Positions 51,634 through 61,803 are shown, counted from the first letter of the stretch. The stretch: DNA of 64,000 nucleotides from Aminobacter anthyllidis (GCF_018555685.1 NZ_JAFLWW010000003.1:682001-746000); one strand, 5' to 3'. Numbers and translations are program-made. Notes: generated from the letters alone by a model not told the origin.

Positions 51634-52715
51634 CCGCGCTCAAGACGTGCATCGCAAGCCTGATCGCCGCATCGGGGCCGATAAGCGTCGCCGAATACAT
51701 GGCATTGTGCCTGTTCGACCCGGCGGACGGCTACTACACGACGCGCGAGCCGTTCGGGACAGAGGGTGACTTCACCACAGCGCCCGAGATCAGCCAGATG
51801 TTCGGAGAGCTCGTCGCTATCTGGCTGTACGCGGCCTGGCAGGCGTCGGGGCGCCCCGCGGGCGCGACGCTGGCCGAGATCGGCCCCGGGCGCGGCACGC
51901 TGATGAAGGACGTGCTCAGGGTGCTGACCAGGCTCGATGCGGCCTTCGTCGCCAGCGTCTCGGCGGCCTTGGTCGAGACCAGCCCAAGGCTGCGCGAGGT
52001 TCAAAAGCGGACCCTCGCCGACAGCGGCATCCGGATCGAGTGGCACGACACCGTGTCGACGCTGCGGGATGCACCGCTGTTCATCGTCGGCAACGAGCTG
52101 TTCGACGCCATCCCCACTCGCCAGTTCGTCAAGATCGGCGCTGCGTGGCACGAACGGGCCATCGGCCTCACTGAGCCGGGCGAACTTGCCTTTGTCGCCG
52201 GCCCAGCGACTATCGAGGCGGCCTTCCTGCCTCCCGGCTCGAAGGATGCACCCGAAGGTTCGATCTTCGAATTGGCTCCGGCCCGGACAGCCACCATGGA
52301 AGCCATTGCCGAACGCATCGCAGCCTCAGGAGGTGCCGGGCTGTTCTTGGACTACGGCCATCTCAGCCCCGGCATAGGCGACACGCTGCAGGCACTGCGC
52401 AGGCATCGATATGAGGACGTACTGGCAACACCCGGCGAGGCCGACCTGACCTCTCATGTCGACTTCGCAGCACTTGCGTCCGCCGCCCGCGCGCATGGCC
52501 TCGACACTCATCTGGCGACGCAAGGCGAGTTCCTGCTCGCCATGGGCTTGCTCGAACGCGCCGGCAAACTCAGCGCCAACGCGGATGACGCAGCGCGGGA
52601 AAAAATCCATTCAGAGGTCGAACGCCTCGCCGGTCCAGGCGCCATGGGCACCTTGTTCAAGGTCATCGCCATTGCGCCGCGTGGCACAAGACTTCCCTTC
52701 CCTGCCGTCAGTTGA
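51630..52715 (+). CDS. MidA/NDUFAF7-like protein methyltransferase
   Basis: A 361-residue SAM-dependent enzyme: [74 protein letters not shown] (SAM motif I), [15 protein letters not shown] and [44 protein letters not shown] are the family blocks. The mitochondrial relative methylates an Arg of the complex I subunit NDUFS2; the bacterial substrate is probably the NuoCD/NuoD homologue, by inference. It is coupled to lgt by a 4-bp overlap. Confidence 0.9.
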
Positions 52716-52821
52716 CAGTGAGCTTGCGCCTGCCCCACTGTCCGCGCTCGAAACGGCGCGGCGACCGGTGGCGGGCTGGCCCAGCCTTGACGAAATCGCT
52801 GACGAGGAAGACAAGGCGGCA

Positions 52822-53613
52822 ATGCTGAACGACTCGAAACCGGATCCGATCCGGTCCAACTTGCTCGCCAGCGCGGAGGCCAACGGCATCCGCCACGGAT
52901 ATTTCACCCGCACCGGCGGGGTCTCCGAAGGCATCTACCAGGGTCTCAACATCGGCGTCGGCTCGGATGACGACCAGGTACTGGTCGTCGAGAATCGCCG
53001 CCGCGTGGCAAGCTGGATGGGTGTGGCGGCGGACCATCTGCTCAGCCTGTACCAGGTCCACTCGCCGGATGTGATCGTCGCTACCGGTCCGTTTGCCGAC
53101 GGCCGGCCCAAGGCCGACGCGCTGGTGACGGACAGGCCCGGCATCGCGCTCGGCGCTTCGTCGGCCGATTGCGGCCCCGTCCTGTTCGCCGACCCCGAGG
53201 CGCGCATCATTGGTGCCGCCCATGCCGGCTGGAAGGGCGCCTTCACTGGCGTGCTCGAAAACACCGTCACCGCCATGGAGGGCCTCGGCGCAAAGCGCGA
53301 GCGCATCCTGGCCGTGCTCGGCCCGTCGATCAGCGCCGCCAATTACGAGGTCGGCCCGGAATTCGTCGCCCGTTTCACGGATGCGAATGCCGACAATGCG
53401 CGCTACTTCGCCCCGTCGGCCAACGCCGGCCACCATATGTTCGACCTCAACCTCTACACCGTCGACAGGCTGCGCAATGCGGGCGTTGTGGCCGAGGCGC
53501 TGAACCGCTGCACCTACGCGGAAGAAGACCTGTTTTATTCCTACCGGCGCACCACGCACCGCAAGGAAGCTGATTACGGGCGGCAGATTTCGGCAATTGC
53601 ATTGGAGGACTGA
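52822..53613 (+). CDS. pgeF: peptidoglycan editing factor PgeF (YfiH, laccase-domain)
   Basis: A 263-residue multicopper-oxidase-related protein: HGYFTRTGGVSEGIYQGLNIG, QVHSPDVIVAT, SADCGPVLFADPEARIIGAAHAGWKGAFTGVLENTVTAM (Cys and His metal ligands) and LGPSISAANYEVGPEF are complete. PgeF hydrolyses wrongly built peptidoglycan precursors and also shows phenol oxidase activity. The ATG at 52822 has GAGGAAG and AAGG upstream. It is the third gene of lgt-midA-pgeF, in the usual order. Confidence 0.93.
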   Translation: MLNDSKPDPIRSNLLASAEANGIRHGYFTRTGGVSEGIYQGLNIGVGSDDDQVLVVENRRRVASWMGVAADHLLSLYQVHSPDVIVATGPFADGRPKADALVTDRPGIALGASSADCGPVLFADPEARIIGAAHAGWKGAFTGVLENTVTAMEGLGAKRERILAVLGPSISAANYEVGPEFVARFTDANADNARYFAPSANAGHHMFDLNLYTVDRLRNAGVVAEALNRCTYAEEDLFYSYRRTTHRKEADYGRQISAIALED

Positions 53614-53617
53614 CAGC

Positions 53618-54769
53618 ATGGCGCTGCATTTCGAACGAACCGAATTCGACGCCCGGCGCGACCGGCTGATGATCGAGATGGCCGAGAAGAAGCTCGATGC
53701 GGTTGTCCTGTTCGCGCAGGAGAGCATGTACTGGCTGACCGGCTACGACACGTTCGGCTTCTGCTTCTTCCAGTCGCTGGTGGTCATGGCCGACGGCTCG
53801 ATGACGCTTCTGACGCGTTCGGCCGACCTGCGCCAGGCGCGCCACACCTCGATCATCGAAAACATCGTCTTGTGGACCGACCGCGACAACGCCAACCCGA
53901 CGCTCGACCTGCGCAACCTGCTCAACGACCTCGGCCTGCTCGGCGCCCGCATCGGCGTCGAATACGACACCCATGGCCTGACCGCCTTCAACGGCCGCCG
54001 TCTTGACGAGCAGCTGCAGACTTTTGGCCAGATCGTCGATGCCTCCGGAATCATTGGCCGCTTGCGCCTGTTCAAGAGCCCGGCCGAGATCGAGAAGGCC
54101 GAAAAGGCTGCAAGCCTCGCCGACGACGCGCTCGATGCGGCGCTGCCGCTGATCAAGCAGGGTGGCGACGAGGCCAAGATCCTGGCCGCCATGCAAGGCG
54201 CGATCTTCACCGGCGGCGGTGACTATCCGGCCAACGAGTTCATCATCGGCTCAGGTGCCGACGCGCTTTTGTGCCGCTACAAGGCCGGGCGCCGCAAGCT
54301 CAACAAGAACGACCAGCTGACGCTGGAATGGGCAGGCGTCTTCAACCACTATCATGCGCCGATGATGCGCACCGCGCTCACCGGCAAGGTCTCCCGCCGC
54401 CACCAGGAGCTCTACGACGCGTCGCTGGCGGCACTTGTCGCTGTCGAAAAGGCGATGACGCCGGGCAACACCTTCGGCGACGTCTTCGACGCCCATGCCC
54501 GCACGCTGGAGACCCATGGACTGACCAAGCACCGGCTCAATGCTTGCGGTTACTCAGTCGGCGCGCGCTTCACCCCGTCGTGGATGGACATGCCGATGTT
54601 CTACCAGGGCAACCCCGAGCCGATCGCGCCCAACATGACTTTGTTTGCCCACATGATCATCATGGATTCGGAAACCGAGACCGCGATGACGTTGGGTCGT
54701 ACCTATCTGACCACTGAATCCGCACCCAAGCCGCTTTCCCGCCATGATCTCGACTTGATCGTACGATGA
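53618..54769 (+). CDS. M24-fold (aminopeptidase P/creatinase-like) protein without canonical metal ligands
   Basis: A 383-residue two-domain protein. GGAGG 9 nt upstream fixes the ATG at 53618. The N-terminal creatinase-like domain ends near 140, and the pita-bread domain follows. The metal-ligand positions are altered: D-x-G ... D-x-T-R reads EWAGVFNHYHAPMMRT, the His motif is GYSVGARFTPSW, and the last two Glu are not seen in LFAHMIIMDSETETAMTLGR. Creatinase and the ectoine hydrolase DoeA also lack metal, so a metal-free hydrolase role is possible. It begins 4 bp after pgeF. Confidence 0.85.
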   Translation: MALHFERTEFDARRDRLMIEMAEKKLDAVVLFAQESMYWLTGYDTFGFCFFQSLVVMADGSMTLLTRSADLRQARHTSIIENIVLWTDRDNANPTLDLRNLLNDLGLLGARIGVEYDTHGLTAFNGRRLDEQLQTFGQIVDASGIIGRLRLFKSPAEIEKAEKAASLADDALDAALPLIKQGGDEAKILAAMQGAIFTGGGDYPANEFIIGSGADALLCRYKAGRRKLNKNDQLTLEWAGVFNHYHAPMMRTALTGKVSRRHQELYDASLAALVAVEKAMTPGNTFGDVFDAHARTLETHGLTKHRLNACGYSVGARFTPSWMDMPMFYQGNPEPIAPNMTLFAHMIIMDSETETAMTLGRTYLTTESAPKPLSRHDLDLIVR

Positions 54770-54812
54770 TTGCGCAGAGCGCTGAGGGGCGTTTGCCAGG
54801 GAGTTCGGGCAA

Positions 54813-55406
54813 ATGAGACGTTGGATTTTTGCGGCAGCCTGCCTGTCCGCCTCTGTCGCCTTGTCCGCGTGCAACAGCGCCAAGGATGTCCTCGAACCAT
54901 CGGCGGTCGCACCGACCGAGCAGTCGACAGCGCTTGCCAAGACCGAAGGCACCGACGTGGCTGCGCCCGCGATGGCAGGTACTGCAACCGTGGCGGCATC
55001 TGCCGTCCCGGCACAGACGGCAGCCGTAGTCAGCAAGGCGCGCGTGCAATTCGCTCCGATCGTCGGCGCGACTGTCGAGGCAGCGACGCCACTCACCCAG
55101 CGGCTCGGCACCCGGGCCCGCGAACGCGGCATCACGCTTGCCGGCAGCACCGATACCAGCCCGCCCGGCATCATCATGCGCGGCTACTTCTCGGCCATGA
55201 CCGAAGGCAAGGACACAACGGTCGTTTATGTCTGGGACGTCTACGATCCAGCAGGCACGAGGCTGCACCGGATCAACGGCCAGCAGACGGCGGCTTCGGC
55301 CGGCAGCGGCGAAGGCTGGCCCGCGGTGGCGCCGGCAACGATGCAGTCGATAGCCGACAGCACCATCGATCAATTGGCCGATTGGCTGGCCGCGAAACCG
55401 GGCTAG
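54813..55406 (+). CDS. lipoprotein of unknown function
   Basis: A 197-residue lipoprotein: the lipobox is L-S-A-C with Cys20. A disordered Ala/Thr/Val-rich stretch (about 25-75) is followed by a compact domain, VQFAPIVGATVEAATPLTQRLGTRARERGITLAG then GIIMRGYFSAMTEGKDTTVVYVWDVYDPAGTRLHRINGQQ. Such proteins recur near lgt and prs in rhizobia as far as I recall. The fold looks like a beta-sandwich, perhaps an LptE/LpoB-type envelope accessory, but this is a guess. Confidence 0.82.
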   Translation: MRRWIFAAACLSASVALSACNSAKDVLEPSAVAPTEQSTALAKTEGTDVAAPAMAGTATVAASAVPAQTAAVVSKARVQFAPIVGATVEAATPLTQRLGTRARERGITLAGSTDTSPPGIIMRGYFSAMTEGKDTTVVYVWDVYDPAGTRLHRINGQQTAASAGSGEGWPAVAPATMQSIADSTIDQLADWLAAKPG

Positions 55407-55519
55407 ACCGCGACATTCCGTTCCACAATGTCGCTTTTTTGGGATTCAGCGGCGAGTCCGCTTGCAATAGCGGCAAGGACCGCTAAAAGCCCGCTCATAA
55501 TCTCTACCAGGATCGGTAC

Positions 55520-56455
55520 ATGAAACTCTTCGCGGGCAATTCCAACCGGGTGCTAGCAGAAGCGGTCGCGCGCTATCTCAACATTCCCCTGGGCAAGGCC
55601 AGCGTCAGGCGCTTCGCCGACCAGGAAATCTTCGTCGAGATCCAGGAGAACGTGCGCGGCGAGGACGTCTTCATCCTCCAGTCGACCGCCTTCCCGACCA
55701 ATGATCACCTGATGGAACTGCTCATCATGATCGACGCCTTCATGCGTTCGTCGGCACGGCGCATCACGGCGGTCATTCCTTATTTCGGTTACGCCCGGCA
55801 GGATCGCCGCGCTTCGGGCCGCACGCCGATCTCGGCCAAGCTCGTCGCCAACATGATCGCGCGTGCCGGCGCCAACCGCGTCTTGACGCTCGACCTGCAT
55901 GCCGGCCAGATCCAGGGCTTCTTCGATATCCCGACCGACAATCTGTTCTCGGTTCCGGTCATGGCCCGCGACGTCAAGGCCAAGTACAAGCAGCTCAACA
56001 ACGTCATGGTGGTTTCGCCCGACGTCGGCGGCGTGGTTCGCGCCCGTGCGCTGGCCAAGCGCATCGACGCGCAGCTCGCCATCGTCGACAAGCGCCGCGA
56101 GCGCCCCGGTGAATCCGAGGTGATGAACGTCATCGGTGAAGTGCACGGCAAGGACTGCCTGCTCATCGACGACATCGTCGATTCCGGCGGCACGCTGTGC
56201 AACGCAGCCGACGCGCTGCTCGCCAAGGGCGCCACGTCAGTCACCGCCTACATCACCCATGGCGTGCTTTCGGGCGGTGCCGCCGCCCGCATCGCCGGCT
56301 CGCAGCTGCAGGAACTGGTCATCACCGACTCGATCCAGCCGACCCAGGCAGTGATGGACGCGCATAACATCCGCGTCGTCTCGATCGGCGACCTGATCGG
56401 CGAAGCGATCTCGCGCACCGCAACCGAAGAATCGGTGTCGAGCCTGTTCGACTGA
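55520..56455 (+). CDS. prs: ribose-phosphate pyrophosphokinase
   Basis: A 311-residue enzyme that makes PRPP from ribose 5-phosphate and ATP for nucleotide, His and Trp synthesis. FRQ-type loop residues are seen in [69 protein letters not shown] and the PRPP loop [20 protein letters not shown] (about 215-232) are complete. It is followed by a strong terminator. Confidence 0.97.
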   Translation: MKLFAGNSNRVLAEAVARYLNIPLGKASVRRFADQEIFVEIQENVRGEDVFILQSTAFPTNDHLMELLIMIDAFMRSSARRITAVIPYFGYARQDRRASGRTPISAKLVANMIARAGANRVLTLDLHAGQIQGFFDIPTDNLFSVPVMARDVKAKYKQLNNVMVVSPDVGGVVRARALAKRIDAQLAIVDKRRERPGESEVMNVIGEVHGKDCLLIDDIVDSGGTLCNAADALLAKGATSVTAYITHGVLSGGAAARIAGSQLQELVITDSIQPTQAVMDAHNIRVVSIGDLIGEAISRTATEESVSSLFD

Positions 56456-56480
56456 GCTTTCTTCCCGAGCAGACCATTTC

Positions 56481-56513
56481 AAGCCCCGCCCGGTCATCCG
56501 AGGCGGGGCTTTT
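56481..56513 (+). terminator. terminator after prs
   Basis: AAGCCCCGCC and GGCGGGGCTT form a perfect 10-bp stem with an 11-nt loop and a short T-run. Confidence 0.85.
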
Positions 56514-56531
56514 CGTTGCAGCCCGTGCCGT

Positions 56532-57866
56532 TCAGGACAGCTGCCACGCCATGCCGGCAAGCGCCGAGACGGCGAGGACTGCGATCATGTTGGCGTGGAA
56601 GCGGATCAGCGCCACGCCCGCAGCAATGGCGATGGTCGCCGCAAGCCAGTCGAAACTGCCGAAATCCAGCACCGGCAGCACGAACGGGCCCCAATTGACC
56701 TCCCCGACATTGCCGAACAGAACGTGCAGCGCAAACCACACCGCAAGGTTGGCGATGATGCCGACGACGGCGGCGGTAACTGCGGACAATGCGCTTGCCA
56801 GCCAGCTCACGTTGCGGACGGTCTCGACATAGGGTGCGCCGACGAAGATCCACAGGAAGCACGGCACGAAGGTGAACCACAGCGTGACTGCGGCTCCGGC
56901 GACGCCACCGGTGAGCGGGGCCAAGGACGAGAGCCTGGCACCACCGAGGAAACCGACGAAGACCAGCACCAGGATCAGCGGTCCCGGCGTCGTTTCGGCG
57001 AGGCCGAGGCCGGTCAGCATTTCGTCCGGCTTCAGCCAGCCATGCACCTCGACCGCCTGCTGCGCGACATAGGCGAGCACCGCATAGGCGCCGCCGAAGG
57101 TCACCGCCGCCATCTTGGAAAAGAACGTCGCTTCGGCGGTGAAGACGTGTCCGGGTCCAAGCAACTGCCACAAGGCGATCAGCGGCACGAACCAGATCGC
57201 CAGCCAGACGGCGAGTGTCGTGAAGAACCGCGCTACGCTTGGCTTCGTCCATTCCGGCATGTCATAGGCGATCTCCGGCTCGGCTTCCGCCAACGCCTTG
57301 CTCCGGCTGGCCCCGAACAGGTGCATCAGCGCGCCTGACATCGCCGCGACCGCGATGATCAGCGGGAACGGCAGCTTGAGGAAGGCGATGGCGACGAAGG
57401 CAGCGATGGCAAGGATGACCATGCTGCCGTTCTTCAGCGCGCGCTTCGACACCTTGATCAGCGCCTCGAGCACGACGGCCAGCACCGCCGCCTTGAGGCC
57501 GAACAGCAGCCCCTGCACCAAAGTGACGTGGCCGACGCTCAGGTAGATCGCCGACAACGCGGTGATGACGAGCGCGCCGGGCAGCACGAACAACAGCCCG
57601 GCCACCAGCCCACCCCTGACGCCGTGCATGAGCCAGCCGGAATAAGTGGCAAGCTGCATCGCCTCAGGTCCGGGCAACAACATGCAGTAGTTGAGCGCAT
57701 GCAGGAAACGCGGCTCGTCGAGCCAGCGCTTCTCGTCGACGAGGATCTTGTGCATCAGCGCGATCTGGCCGGCCGGCCCGCCGAACGACAAAAGGCCGAT
57801 CTTGGCGAAGGTCCGTGTCGCCTCCCCGAATGAAGGTGGCGCAGCCCTGAAGGGCGTCGTGTCCAT
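56532..57866 (-). CDS. chrA: chromate transporter ChrA
   Basis: A 444-residue long-chain CHR transporter with two homologous halves. The first carries FAKIGLLSFGGPAGQIALMHKILVDEKRWLDEPRFLHALNYCMLLPGPEAMQLATYSGW. The second carries FFSKMAAVTFGGAYAVLAYVAQQAVE and GLGLAETTPGPLILVLVFVGFLGG. ChrA expels chromate from the cytoplasm. The gene starts one base after the chrB stop on the minus strand, so the two are tightly coupled. Confidence 0.94.
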   Translation of the reverse strand: MDTTPFRAAPPSFGEATRTFAKIGLLSFGGPAGQIALMHKILVDEKRWLDEPRFLHALNYCMLLPGPEAMQLATYSGWLMHGVRGGLVAGLLFVLPGALVITALSAIYLSVGHVTLVQGLLFGLKAAVLAVVLEALIKVSKRALKNGSMVILAIAAFVAIAFLKLPFPLIIAVAAMSGALMHLFGASRSKALAEAEPEIAYDMPEWTKPSVARFFTTLAVWLAIWFVPLIALWQLLGPGHVFTAEATFFSKMAAVTFGGAYAVLAYVAQQAVEVHGWLKPDEMLTGLGLAETTPGPLILVLVFVGFLGGARLSSLAPLTGGVAGAAVTLWFTFVPCFLWIFVGAPYVETVRNVSWLASALSAVTAAVVGIIANLAVWFALHVLFGNVGEVNWGPFVLPVLDFGSFDWLAATIAIAAGVALIRFHANMIAVLAVSALAGMAWQLS

Positions 57867-57867
57867 G

Positions 57868-58680
57868 TCAGATCGCCTTTGCCGGCCAGTTGTGAGTTTC
57901 CGAGGTAGCGTACCGGCACCAGCCATACAACGCGTCGTAGATCGTCATGCCCTTTTCCAGTTGCGCGAGGTCGTCGTCCTCGATCGCCGACAGGCCGAGC
58001 GATATCGCGAGCAACCCCGCCGCCTGTGGCTCCAGGTCGAGCTGGGCTGTATCAGCGCCGCGCACGATGCGGGCAAGATGCAGCAGTGCTGGATCGGTCA
58101 GCCCGAATTCCGAAATCAGCGTGTCGAAGGTGCACTGCTCGCCGCGATGCGAATAATGCACGTCCTTGATGTCGTAAGGGATGGCGCCGATCTCGTCGGC
58201 GACGTCCTTGACCCACTCGGCCGAGACGAAGTGAAACACCGCAAGCGGATCAATGAACCGCCGGATCAGCCAAGGGCAGGCAATGCGGTCGATCTTCGGC
58301 CGCGACCGCGTCACCCACACGCTCGGCACCGGCAAGCCGGGCTCAAGTCCCGGCGCCTCGCGAGCCACAAGCGGCCCTCCAGCGGCAATCCACGCGTCGA
58401 TGCCGCCTTCGAGCATGGAGACGTAAGCCCCCTCGGCAGTCAGAAGGGCTGCCGCGATCTCGCTGACATTGTGGCCGTGGGCGCAGTAGACGACGAGTTG
58501 GCGGCCGGCCGGCAGTTGCCGCAACCATTCGGCCGCCTTCGTGTGATCGCGCCAGAGCGCGCCGGGAATACGCGTCGGCGCCACCGCAAAGGCTGCGGCC
58601 CTGCGCACGTCGACGATCAATGGGCACCTGTCGGTACCGAGAAGCGGGATCAGTTGTTGGGGCGAGATCATCCTGGGCAT
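57868..58680 (-). CDS. rhodanese-ChrB fusion (chromate resistance protein)
   Basis: A 270-residue protein. The N-terminal rhodanese-like domain (about 1-105) has VDVRRAAAFAVAPTRIPGALW and VVYCAHGHNVSEIAAAL, with the active-site Cys in VYCAHGHN. The C-terminal ChrB_C domain is SRPKIDRIACPWLIRRFIDPLAVFHFVSAEWVKDVADEIGAIPYDIKDVHYSHRGEQCTFDTLI. GGAGGAAAG just upstream supports the ATG at 58680. In other operons ChrB is a chromate-responsive regulator; the rhodanese head could add sulfur or oxyanion chemistry. It is followed at once by chrA. Confidence 0.9.
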   Translation of the reverse strand: MPRMISPQQLIPLLGTDRCPLIVDVRRAAAFAVAPTRIPGALWRDHTKAAEWLRQLPAGRQLVVYCAHGHNVSEIAAALLTAEGAYVSMLEGGIDAWIAAGGPLVAREAPGLEPGLPVPSVWVTRSRPKIDRIACPWLIRRFIDPLAVFHFVSAEWVKDVADEIGAIPYDIKDVHYSHRGEQCTFDTLISEFGLTDPALLHLARIVRGADTAQLDLEPQAAGLLAISLGLSAIEDDDLAQLEKGMTIYDALYGWCRYATSETHNWPAKAI

Positions 58681-58791
58681 GGTCTTTCCTCCGCATATCA
58701 AGCGAAGGCGGAACTTGGGCCACCTGGCCTCACGGGGAGTCCACCATGCCCCCGATATGTGAAGTCTATTTGAAAGCGGCGGCCGGTTCAA

Positions 58792-59556
58792 TCACCTCAG
58801 CACACCATCGAGCGCCGGCAGGCCAATGATCGCCGCTGTCGCGATCAGGCCGTAGCAGATGCGCCGGAAGGTCGCCTCGTTGGCCCGGCTGAACAGGCGC
58901 GAGCCGATATACAGGCCAATCGCGAAAGTCGGCCCGATGGTCAGCGACAGGCCCACCGTCTCCCAGGTCAGCAGTCCGGCGACAAGGTAGCTCGAAATCG
59001 ACAGCACGCTCGATATGGCGAAATAGAGCACGATGTTGGCCCGTACCGTCAGCGGCGGGATCGCCCCGCCAAGCCAGTAGGCGACGACGGGCGGCCCGCC
59101 GACCTGGGCAGCACCCGAAAACAGCCCAGAGGTCATGCCGACGGCAGCCGTCAAGCTGGCACGCGGGCGGCCATGGTAGCGCCAGCCCGACATCAGCAGC
59201 GCAAGCAGCGCAACGACAATGGCAACGATCGCCCAGCGGATCATCACGCCGTCGACATGGGTGAGAAGATAAGTGCCGGTGGGCACGCCGAGGGCTGCTC
59301 CGAGCGCCATGACGCCGACATTGGCACGATCGGCACCTCGCCACGCATTGGGAATGAGCCCGGGCGTCAGCACAAGATCGACGATCAGCAGCAGCGGCAC
59401 CGCAAGCTTGGCTCCGATCAGCGCGCTAGCCACCGGCACGAAGATCAGCGCCCCGCCGAAGCCCGAGAAGCCGCGCGCGCAGCCGGCAATGAATGCGGCC
59501 ACGACAAGCACCAGGATGGTGGCGGTCGGCAGATGGAGCGGGAGAAGATCTTGCAT
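58792..59556 (-). CDS. TauE/SafE-family sulfite exporter-type membrane protein
   Basis: A 254-residue membrane protein with about eight hydrophobic helices in two related halves: GFSGFGGALIFVPVASALIGAKLAVPLLLIVDLVLTPGLIPNAWRGADR and MTSGLFSGAAQVGGPPVVAYWLGG. The family exports or moves sulfite, sulfonates and other anions. The ATG at 59556 is chosen; the frame runs to 59640. It lies 111 bp upstream of the chromate genes in the same direction, so an oxyanion role is likely. Confidence 0.88.
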   Translation of the reverse strand: MQDLLPLHLPTATILVLVVAAFIAGCARGFSGFGGALIFVPVASALIGAKLAVPLLLIVDLVLTPGLIPNAWRGADRANVGVMALGAALGVPTGTYLLTHVDGVMIRWAIVAIVVALLALLMSGWRYHGRPRASLTAAVGMTSGLFSGAAQVGGPPVVAYWLGGAIPPLTVRANIVLYFAISSVLSISSYLVAGLLTWETVGLSLTIGPTFAIGLYIGSRLFSRANEATFRRICYGLIATAAIIGLPALDGVLR

Positions 59557-59671
59557 GGGCGTATTGGCAGGTCCTGGATGTTTCAGGCCGGCGTGATACA
59601 GGGATAGCCTCACATATGCGAGCGGCCACGGCAAAGCCAAGACGGAGCCAGCCTCCGCAAAGCCCCGGCGG

Positions 59672-59700
59672 TTGCACTTTTTGCCACCTTCGGATATAGA
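59672..59700 (+). promoter_or_regulatory. sigma-70-type promoter for rplY
   Basis: TTGCAC and TATAGA are separated by exactly 17 bp, about 130 bp before the rplY ATG. Confidence 0.6.
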
Positions 59701-59827
59701 GCCGCCACCCGCGTAGACACCCTTGGAGGCAACGCGGCGGAAGGCCGCCTCACCCGGCGGCTTTCGACGTTTACGGATCAGGCTTCATGCCCGCCGTAGG
59801 CGCTCCATACAACCGAAAGGAAATGCC

Positions 59828-60442
59828 ATGAGCGAAACATACGAGCTCAAGGCCGAAGCACGCGAACTGGTCGGTAAGGGGTCCGCCCGTGAAGTTCGTC
59901 GCAACGGTAAAGTGCCTGCAGTTATTTACGGCGACAAGCAGCCTCCCCTGGCCATCGCCCTGTCCTACAAGGACATCTTCTACAAGATCCATGGCGGCGG
60001 CTTCCTGACCACCGTGGCGACGATCGACGTCGGCGGCAAGAAGATCCAGGTCCTGCCGAAGGACTATCAGCTCGATCCGGTCCGTGACTTCCCGATGCAC
60101 GTCGACTTCCTGCGCGTCGGCGCAAACACCGAAGTCAACGTCCAGGTTCCGGTTCACTTCATCAATGAAGAGAAGTCGCCTGGCATCAAGCGCGGCGGCA
60201 CGCTGAACATCGTCCGTCACGAAGTCGAGCTGCACTGCCCGGCCAACGCGATCCCCGAATTCCTCACCGTCGACCTCGACGGCACCGACATCGGCGATTC
60301 GATCCACATCTCGGCCGTCAAGCTGCCGAAGGGCGCGAAGCCTGTCATCTCCGACCGCGATTTCACCATCGCAACGATTGCCGGCACTTCGGCTTCGAAG
60401 TCGGAAGAAGGCGCAACCACCGAGGCTGCCCCCGAGGCATAA
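59828..60442 (+). CDS. rplY: ribosomal protein bL25 (CTC type)
   Basis: A 204-residue long form (TL5/CTC) of L25, which binds 5S rRNA in the large subunit. [36 protein letters not shown] is the N-terminal 5S-binding domain (to about 90). The C-terminal beta domain ([42 protein letters not shown]) completes it. An Ala/Glu-rich tail follows. AAGGAA supports the ATG at 59828. It is followed 27 bp later by pth. Confidence 0.95.
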   Translation: MSETYELKAEARELVGKGSAREVRRNGKVPAVIYGDKQPPLAIALSYKDIFYKIHGGGFLTTVATIDVGGKKIQVLPKDYQLDPVRDFPMHVDFLRVGANTEVNVQVPVHFINEEKSPGIKRGGTLNIVRHEVELHCPANAIPEFLTVDLDGTDIGDSIHISAVKLPKGAKPVISDRDFTIATIAGTSASKSEEGATTEAAPEA

Positions 60443-60469
60443 TCGACTGCATACCCGGAGGACCCGAAC

Positions 60470-61207
60470 ATGCTGCTCTTTGCAGGTCTCGGCAATCCGG
60501 GTGCGCAATATGCAAACAACCGGCACAATGTCGGCTACATGGCGGCGGACGCAATTGCCCGCCGCCATTCGTTTTCGCCCTGGACGAAAAAGTTCAAGGG
60601 CTTGATATCAGAGGGCAACATTGGCGGCGAAAAAGTCATCCTTCTCAAGCCGCAGACCTTCATGAACCTGTCCGGCCAGTCGGTCGGTGAAGCCCTGCGC
60701 TTTTACAAGCTCGAACCGTCTGCGCTGTCGGTCTTCTACGACGAGCTCGACCTCGTCGCCGGCAAGGTGCGCGTCAAGATTGGCGGCGGCGCTGGCGGCC
60801 ACAACGGCATCCGCTCGATCGACCAGCATATCGCCAAGGACTACAGGCGCGTCCGCATCGGCATCGGCCATCCCGGCGTCAAGGAAATGGTCCACGGCCA
60901 TGTGCTCGGCGATTTCGCCAAGGCCGACAAGGAATGGCTGGAGGCGCTGCTCGACCTCGTTGCCGACAGCTGTGATCTGCTGACCAAGGGCGACGACAAC
61001 GGCTTCATGAACAAGGTGACTGTCGGCCTGCGCGACAAGCTTCAGCCCACCGGCGCGAACGACACCCTGCCGGCCAAGGCACCAAAGCCGCAGGCGCCCA
61101 AGTCCCAGAGCCACATCCGCCAGGCTCGCACGCCGCAGGCTTCGGTCAAGATTCCTGAGAGCGGGCCGATGGCCGCAATGCTGAAAAAGCTGTTCGGCAA
61201 GGACTGA
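60470..61207 (+). CDS. pth: peptidyl-tRNA hydrolase
   Basis: A 245-residue enzyme that frees tRNA from peptidyl-tRNA that has dropped off ribosomes. Asn and His of the active site are in [20 protein letters not shown] (His near 22). [50 protein letters not shown] and GIGHPG are all present. A C-terminal extension of about 55 residues, Lys/Pro/Gln-rich and ending LKKLFGKD, is longer than in E. coli. CGGAGGA at 60456-60462 fixes the start. Confidence 0.95.
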   Translation: MLLFAGLGNPGAQYANNRHNVGYMAADAIARRHSFSPWTKKFKGLISEGNIGGEKVILLKPQTFMNLSGQSVGEALRFYKLEPSALSVFYDELDLVAGKVRVKIGGGAGGHNGIRSIDQHIAKDYRRVRIGIGHPGVKEMVHGHVLGDFAKADKEWLEALLDLVADSCDLLTKGDDNGFMNKVTVGLRDKLQPTGANDTLPAKAPKPQAPKSQSHIRQARTPQASVKIPESGPMAAMLKKLFGKD

Positions 61208-61294
61208 AGACCCGCAAAGACATTCGCCTGCGTTCGTTCGATAATGCGCGCAATGCCCCCGCACTCCGACGCAACCGTCCGGCGAGGTGTCACC

Positions 61295-61702
61295 ATGCAA
61301 ACGAAAACTGCATCCTGCTCCTGCGGCCAGTTGAACATCGAGGTCGGGGGCGCACCGCTGGGCGTCGGTGTCTGCCACTGCCTTGCCTGCCAGCGTCGCA
61401 CCGGCAGCGTCTTCGCCGCCCTGGCCGCCTTCGCCCCGCCCTACAAGGTAACAGGCACGGCAACCGAATACCTGCGCCTTGGCGACAGAGGCTCACGCTA
61501 CACCTTCAGGTTCTGCCCGGTCTGCGGCACGAACCTGTTCCACACCGAAGCTGGTGCCGAAAGCGCGTTTGTGGCAGTGGCGGTCGGCGCATTCGCCGAT
61601 CCGCATTTTCCTCCACCCGAGGACTCCGTCTACGACTGCCGCCGCCATTCCTGGGTCGTCCTGCCTCCGGGAACCAAGGCCTACGACAAGGATCCGGACT
61701 GA
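61295..61702 (+). CDS. GFA-family zinc protein
   Basis: A 135-residue GFA/DUF636 protein: ASCSCGQLNIEVGG, VCHCLACQRRTGSVF and FCPVCGTNLFHTEAG hold the C-x-C, C-x-C-x2-C and C-x2-C zinc ligands. GAGGTG 5 nt upstream fixes the ATG at 61295. It is the third member of the family in this window; the reaction is unknown. With the next gene it separates pth from ychF. Confidence 0.88.
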   Translation: MQTKTASCSCGQLNIEVGGAPLGVGVCHCLACQRRTGSVFAALAAFAPPYKVTGTATEYLRLGDRGSRYTFRFCPVCGTNLFHTEAGAESAFVAVAVGAFADPHFPPPEDSVYDCRRHSWVVLPPGTKAYDKDPD

Positions 61703-61803
61703 CACGTGCCATCTAATGCCTTGTGCGCTCGTTGAAGGCTCCTGACATAAGTCCGACAGGCCCCATGGTAGGAAACCTTCTTTGGCAACAAGGAACGGCT
61801 CCG

